Source of the DNA: Coriaria nepalensis
Lineage: Eukaryota; Streptophyta; Magnoliopsida; Cucurbitales; Coriariaceae
DNA length: 64,000 nt
Assembly (NCBI GenBank): GCA_027186245.1
Contig: CP114498.1
Span: 1,247,501 to 1,311,500 of the forward strand
Direction of reading: 5' to 3'
Shown one piece after another: positions 58,301 to 64,000 of the stretch. Within the stretch, counting starts at the first letter, position 1. Every line of letters begins with the position of its first letter. The notes below the pieces were generated by a model. It saw nothing but the letters and a program-made list of their open reading frames with translations. It searched no databases and had not been told where the DNA came from. A program made the translations under genes and the position numbers.

Positions 58301-61300
58301 GATTGGAAGATTTAGGTAGTTTGACAGGTTGAGAGTTTTGAACTCACTCGGAATTGTGTTTGAAGTAATTTTCTAAGTGTAAATACTGCTTTGATGCTTT
58401 ATTTTTCACACTTAGATGTTTGCATAAAACTTGTTGAAATTTACCAACTCATGACTCTGCTGTTACTTTGCAAATTGCAGTGTTGGACTGCGGCTTCTAT
58501 GCTAAACCACAAAATTAAACACACAGAATCCTTGGCTCTTGCTAAACTGTATCTCAATTTTAACTGCCAAAAAGATGAGGTGGACACCGTTTATTTCAGA
58601 TTAAGATGTCTCAAGAGAATGTTCTCATACCACTATTTAGGGGGATATGAAGTCATGGGAAATTCAGTGCCTTCACCCTCAGCTTCTCAACAGTTGAAAC
58701 CATCAAACTTGAAGAAGATGAAAGTTGTGGAAGAACAATGCTCACTGAATAAAGAATCCTTTGAAGACCAAGTCCACCCACTTCCTGATTTGGGTCCAGA
58801 ATATAGATTAGCGAAAGACTTAGCAAAGAGTATTAAAGACATAAAGAAAAAGAGCCGCAAGGAACTGAAGAAACTCATGCAGAAGCAACAGGAACAAATG
58901 GATGAAGTAAAGAAAGAACATGAGGAAAAACGGTTGCAGCTTGAGAAGAGACGTCAATTGGACTGCGTTGTTCTTCGTACTATACATAGTAATACCTCTA
59001 TGGGAACAGAGAAGCTTAAGAAATTGGAAATTGAATTTGCAAAAAAATTTGAAGAGGAGGACCGCTAGTTGACCATTCGCCTTGATGATCTTGAGAAAGT
59101 TCAGACGCTTGCAAGGGATAGGGTGGTTAAGAAGATGGATGATTCAGTCGAAAATTTGCTTTCCTGGGCTCAACTTGAATTAGCAAACAAGGAAACATCA
59201 AATGAAACTTTTCAAGGGGTGAAAAGCTTGCACCCAACCAATAAGGTTGGAGATCAAGATGATACTGAGAATGCTGCTCCTATTCCTGGTCATCATTCAA
59301 AAGAAGTGAGTCCCAACGAAGTTGTAAACAACTTACCACCAAGAGTTAGGCAAGGAAATATTGAAATTCCTGAGATATTGTCTCCTTCTCCAACAATGCA
59401 AAATGATAAGAGCAATGGGTTTGAAACAATGGGTGCTGAGGAAACATCTACTTATAGAGTTGATGAACGGAAGAGAGATGATAGTACAATTGCTATTCAG
59501 GAGAATGCAACTAATGCTAATCCTTATTCAATGGTGGAAGTGCCTGCTGAGACCACATTGAGCAAGCCAGCTGGAGAGGTTCTTGGGGAAGTACCTGTAA
59601 GTACAAGTGGTGGAACAGACGAGGCTATCCCTGTTGATGTGCATTCATCTGAGGAATGGTTGTCCAATGAGGCCCCATTAGCCATCCCCAATGAAGGGGT
59701 TCAACAGAAACCACCTCCTGTCACTTTCAGTTCTAGTGATGGTTTTGAAGGAGTTCCTGGTTTGAATTCATTACCTGATGAGGAACAACATATCGTCCAT
59801 GGAAGTATCACAAGTATGCAGGGTGGGGAAGTTCTGGAGGGTGCACTTGATAATATCAATTCCTGTGATTTTCAAGATACTGTTTTTCCTGTAAACACCA
59901 ATAAATCTTCAGATATCTCCACAGTGAGCCTACTTGATAACCTTTTGGAAGTGCCTGAGATTCTCGGTACTGGAGAAGGTTCTGAGAATCTTCCCTCAGC
60001 TGACCCAAGTGCATCTGAAGAACAGATTCCTTGCGCAGCTGCATTAGCCATTCTTGATAATGAAATTCCATTGGTAATGAATGAATTGGAGGGTGATAAT
60101 CCCAACAGTCAAATCAATGGAAGGGATCTCATTGTTCCGGATGCTTCTGATGCAAATCAACAGGATGCTACTGAGCCGGCCCCAGAAAATTCACCTTTGT
60201 TGCAGCCTGTGACTACACTGATTGAAGACGTTTGGGTGCCATTAATTCAGGTATGTATAGCTCTTTATATAAATCAACATAAAAGCAAAACATAAAGGAG
60301 AGACTAAGAGCAACATAAAGGAGATAGTAATGTTAAGTATACTAATTTATGTATAAACATGACCAGATTCATATGATTTCCAGATTGTGTTTATTATTAT
60401 ACACCATACCCACCCAAGAAATTTATGTTGGGTATGGGGTATGATAAATTAATAATGACCCTATTCATCTTTTGACTGATCTTCAGGATGTTTACCTATA
60501 AATATATCTTACAACTTATAGATTCCTTTTTAAAACTATGATAAAAATAGCCCTCAAATTACTGTTTTGTTAATCTTCATCCAGCCTCTTCAAGATGGAA
60601 GTACTCAACCATCCCCATCTACTAGTTTTCATGTCGAAGTTACACCAGTGTGTACAATGGAGAATACTTCCCAACTTGTTGAATCTACAGTTTGTCAATC
60701 AAACCATCAAGTATCATTGATAGAACCTCAAACTGAACCATTTCGACCCACAGATTCATTATCCGGTTGCACCCTGCCTGATTTACCAGTTGCTGATGAA
60801 AGTGAACATGACTCTATAATTGAAGGCAGGGCCTCTAATCGACATGCATTGATGCCAATGGAACCAGTTGAGAACTCTGGTCAGCTAAACCAAGCTGGTT
60901 TTCAACTCGAGACAAGTATTGCACTACATCATCAGCCCACTACTACTGTGGATTTGAGAACCCATATTTCTGACCTTAGAACCACAGCTGGCCTCTTTGA
61001 GATTGGCCATGATAATATTCGAACCACACAGCGTGTGGTGTGTCAGTTTACTCCTCAATTTTCACAGGATCCATTACAGAATGAATTGCTAAGAATACAG
61101 AAAGAAACACATGAAACCGTCAAGTGTTATGAAGAAAAGGTTAGAATTCTTTGAAAAAGATCTTTTTTGTAGTAGTGGAGTATCCCTAACATTATTCTTA
61201 AGATGAAAAATCCTCTTCTTGGCAGAGATTGCAGCTGAAACTCGATTGTGAGAAGGAGATAGAGGAGGTTGTTGCCCAAATTCGCAGAAAGTATGAGGCC

Positions 61301-63344
61301 AACATGAAGGAATCGGAAGCTGAATTTGTGCTTAAGAAGAAGGAGCTGGATGCAAATCATAGCAAAGTTCTGATGAATAAGATCTTGGCTGAGGCTTTCA
61401 GGTCTAAGTGCATGGATCTTATGGCATCCAACACCCCTGGGATGCACCGAGGTTTGCACTAGAACACCTTTTATAGTTATTACTAGTTATTCATATTTTT
61501 TCTCTGTTTATGTACGTTTCTTAATTGCTGGTCTAAGTGCATGGATCTTAGGGCATCCTACACCCCTGGGATGCACCAAGGTTTGCACTAGAACACCTTT
61601 TATAGTTATTACTAGTTATTCATATTTTTTCTCTATTTATGTACGTTTCTTAATTGTTCCCCCTTACGGGACAGTTCAAATTATTTGGTTAAGCTTTCAC
61701 GTTGATCCTTAGACTTTGCACATTCTCAATTTGGACCCCATTCTTTTCTTCTTCGTAATTTTGTCCCCAAGTTTTTCAAAGTGCTCTCCTTTAGTCCTTC
61801 AGGTCAAATTTACATATTTTAAGCTCTTACATATGCCTACCAACTGTTATAAATTCTTCTAAGCACCACAATAATTTTTTTTTTCTAACACTAGTTAATG
61901 AAAACTAAAAATGTATTATAAAAAACTAATTTATTATATGATCTCCAAGCCACCTATATTTTAAGTAGATAAGCTGATTAATTAGTTATTAAGAAATTGG
62001 CAATAACTAATTTAGAATAGTATATTAAAATGTGGAAAGATTTGTGGCCCAATTAGGAAGCTAATTTTTTTTGTCGTCTTTAATTTAGTGTCATAAATGT
62101 AGAAATAATTAACAATGCAACTTCATCAAAGTTGGATTAGACTAAGCAAATAATATAAGCCGATGATGAAGACGTTATGTGATTGAATTAATCCAAGCCA
62201 AGCTAAAAAATCGTAAATTCAAGTGAAAAATGTAGAAGAAATGTTAGAAATAAATTAATACAAAAATTTTACCTTAAATTGCTCAAAATCAGTTTCAGTT
62301 TAACACTACAAGTGAGGAGATCTATTAGATGTTTTTGGATGGCTAAAATATTAATGTGGTCCATTGAATAGTATCAGATAAGTGTATCAGAATGATTTTA
62401 AATTGTGGGGATTTGAAGCATTAATTAAAGTTGGATGAGGTTTGCACTATATCAAGGATACCTTTCACATATATCACTAGTTCTTCATAATGTTTTTTCT
62501 GTGTTTTATGTACGGGTCTCCATATGCCCTTCATCTAAGTTTCCAGTTTTGTATCAAATTCTTTCATTCTTTTGATTTCCTTTCAAAGCATCTTTCCTTC
62601 ACTGTCTTCTCTGCAGATGTAAGTTCCAGCTTTGCACAGCACCTGCTTCAAGCATCTCATCCACAACAAAATATGCAAAGGCCTTCTTCAGCACTCCCTT
62701 CATCTGCCTCCATCCCTCTCTCACCGAGTCCACATACATACCCTATACCTACTGCCAACCTCCAGCAGGCCCCCACATCTGCACCCAACTGGCCTACCAG
62801 CCTTCCAGCCCCGCCTGGCCTACCTCCACCTATACACGGGGTACATACATCTGTCCTCTCAAGCAACACAACTAGACCGCCATCTCATATCAACTCCATG
62901 TCTCCAACACCTCAACTCAGGACAGCAATCCGGGCACCAGCACCCCACCTCCAACCCTTCAGAACTTCAGCATCTATTTCCGCAACTTGTCCGCCTGCCT
63001 TTCAACACCACAACCTGGGCTTCTCTACTACAATCTCTCCTTCAATTTCTCAGCTTCCACCATCACCATCAGTTTCACCACTAACAGGTCCTTGTAATAA
63101 CAACAGAGTCTTCGAACCTGAAATGTCAGGAGGGTTGCTTACTTCTAACCCTTCATTATCTGCATCGAAGTTGTTAAGGAGCGCTGGTACTCTAGCCGGT
63201 GTGAATATGCCAACTAATTTGCCACCGTTACCTGATTTAGTTCCAAACATTAATCCACAAGTAGGGCCTGGAAATAGTGAACAGGGCAATGCCGTTGATT
63301 CTAGTGGTTCTATGGATGTTGTTTGCTTATCGGATGATGAGTAA
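49394..63344 (+). CDS. MOM1: MOM1-like chromatin silencing factor (PHD, chromodomain, degenerate SNF2), with an in-frame stop
   Basis: MOM1 keeps transposons transcriptionally silent, acting mainly downstream of DNA methylation. Exon 1 (49394-49916) is a basic, Ser-rich region with RKSGR repeats; exon 2 is 50360-50909; a short exon near 51386 carries ECCSCQELSQQPC. The PHD finger (about 52250-52740) reads CLVCKLGG, CKGRGCNRSFHLSCLDPP, GVWHCISC. The chromodomain (about 53660-53740) reads YEWLVKWRGLDYDHATWE. The SNF2 region (about 54250-56900) is degenerate: the Walker A equivalent is VLDDQDRIGKVIAF, motif II is IIIDECQRT; SNF2_C appears as the 56.6-57.0 kb block. A coiled coil of Lys/Glu-rich helices (58.8-59.1 kb) is interrupted by TAG at 59066-59068. 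The frame then stays open to about 60250. A CMM2-like coiled coil (about 61060-61450) contains IQKETHETVKCYEE and SKVLMNKILAEAFRSKC. The last exon (62617-63344) is Pro/Ser-rich and ends MDVVCLSDDE. Without the stop, about 2,480 residues; with it, about 1,590. Confidence 0.88.
59066..59068 (+). other. In-frame TAG in the MOM1-like gene
   Basis: The frame of the 58.5-60.25 kb exon reads KKFEEEDR, then TAG, then LTIRLDDLEKVQTLARDRV. The codon is CAG (Gln) or AAG (Lys) with one change. No GT-AG pair nearby would remove it in phase. Confidence 0.85.
61402..61656 (+). repeat. Two-copy tandem duplication (129-bp period) across an exon end and splice donor
   Basis: Copy 1 (61402-61530) holds the last 50 coding bases of the CMM2-like exon, the donor CGAG|GT at 61451/61452 and the start of the intron. 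Copy 2 (61531-61656) is nearly identical (a few substitutions, such as CCGAGG to CCAAGG) and lies entirely in the intron, with its own GT in a donor-like position. Copy 1 has the frame that joins the last exon in phase. Confidence 0.92.
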
Positions 63345-64000
63345 TTGACTAACTGACCTCATTGATTGGTTCATAAGTTATTTTAAACTCAGTATTAACT
63401 TGGGGTTTAGGAGAAAGTTGCGTGCTAGGTTTCCTGAGTGGGCTGAAAATTGTTATATGTTGTGATATATGATTGTGTAGGGAAGGCTTGGTGGTTGTAC
63501 ATTTGTTAAGTGCCCGTCACTGTAAATATCTCCATTTTTTAGCTAGACAACTTCTCCTATTCTATCTTACTTCGTGCTGGGAACTTTTTCTCCCTTTATT
63601 GGGTGATGAATGCAGCTTATATTAAATTGCCAATTGAGTCTAAATGATGAGGGAGAATTGATAGTAAAATTACGCGAATTACTATCGTTTTAGTTTTTCG
63701 TTGACCCTCTAATACCTAGACTTGGATTTTTGCTTATTACTTTTCTTAACAAAACACCGGATTTATTAAACAATGAATTATATCCTAATATGAGGAATGC
63801 CGCTTCTCTAAATTGGATTTTTGTTTATTATATTTTATATACATAAAAACTAACTTGTTCATTACAATCGAAAGCTTGTACTTTAAGCTATCGAAAAGAA
63901 CGAAAATGTATAATATTTGATTTTTTGGCCTAACATATTGCGAGAGGATTACCATCCCAATCTTTAAGACATTCGAGCATTGGGTCGATAATCTTACCCT
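63345..64000. other. 3' UTR of the MOM1-like gene and downstream spacer, no gene seen
   Basis: AT-rich sequence to the window end. No coding frame or RNA motif was recognised. Confidence 0.6.

Noticed and set aside
59069..60295. A separate gene starting after the MOM1-like stop codon
   Set aside because: It opens with TTG, in the same frame and without promoter or splice acceptor, and continues the same helix. It is the rest of the MOM1-like exon.
62632..63084. 150-codon His/Pro/Leu-rich frame overlapping the last MOM1-like exon
   Set aside because: It is the alternative frame of a Pro/Ser-rich coding exon and has no splice or start support.
1..64000. CRISPR arrays, operons, bacterial insertion sequences
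   Set aside because: No regularly spaced repeats or bacterial gene organisation; the intron-rich plant genes rule out a prokaryotic origin.

Overview
This is AT-rich nuclear DNA from a dicot plant. The genes have many GT-AG introns, there are plant TATA boxes and microsatellites, and the proteins are plant-specific: chloroplast Cpn60-beta, a BEL1-like homeodomain protein, a MOM1-like silencing factor, a HIPP metallochaperone and a MIR172 hairpin. A rosid or other core eudicot is likely; I cannot name the species.

Layout. 0.5-1.8 kb (+): a heavy-metal-associated isoprenylated protein gene with an in-frame TAG in its second HMA domain and a probable frameshift near its N-terminus. 2.1 kb (+): tRNA-Gly(UCC). 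2.7-3.1 kb (-): an L18-family ribosomal protein. 4.4-8.2 kb (-): dolichol kinase. 8.8-11.8 kb (-): an ABCG3-like half transporter. 13.3-14.0 kb (+): a small membrane-anchored protein with DnaJ-type zinc-finger motifs. 14-19.9 kb has no protein gene that looks intact, but it holds a MIR172 hairpin with its own TATA box, a complete 673-bp hAT-type MITE with near-perfect 8-bp target duplications, and a fragment like a MULE transposase N-terminus. 19.9-24.0 kb (-): a P-loop kinase of the LPA1/2-phosphoglycerate-kinase-like family. 26.8-29.6 kb (-): Cpn60-beta, head to head with an ABCG24/28-like transporter (30.3-35.8 kb, +). 36.5-37.4 kb (+): a T2/S-RNase-like secreted protein that lacks both catalytic histidines. 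41.6-45.1 kb (+): a BEL1-like homeodomain gene. 46.3-46.6 kb (-): a short secreted-peptide-like gene. 49.4-63.3 kb (+): a MOM1-like gene with PHD finger, chromodomain and degenerate SNF2 region, interrupted by an in-frame TAG before its CMM2-like coiled coil.

The genes do not form one pathway. From memory, several pairs are also neighbours in Arabidopsis: ABCG3 with MIR172A on chromosome 2, ABCG28 with an LPA1-like gene on chromosome 5, and dolichol kinase with an LPA1-like gene on chromosome 3. The block therefore looks like conserved ancestral gene order. The most notable items are the MIR172 locus, the RNase T2 pseudoenzyme with a coordinated loss of catalytic and disulfide residues, and two otherwise well-preserved genes each stopped by one TAG. 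Exon boundaries were read by eye from splice sites and conserved protein sequence; outer CDS coordinates are firmer than internal ones.
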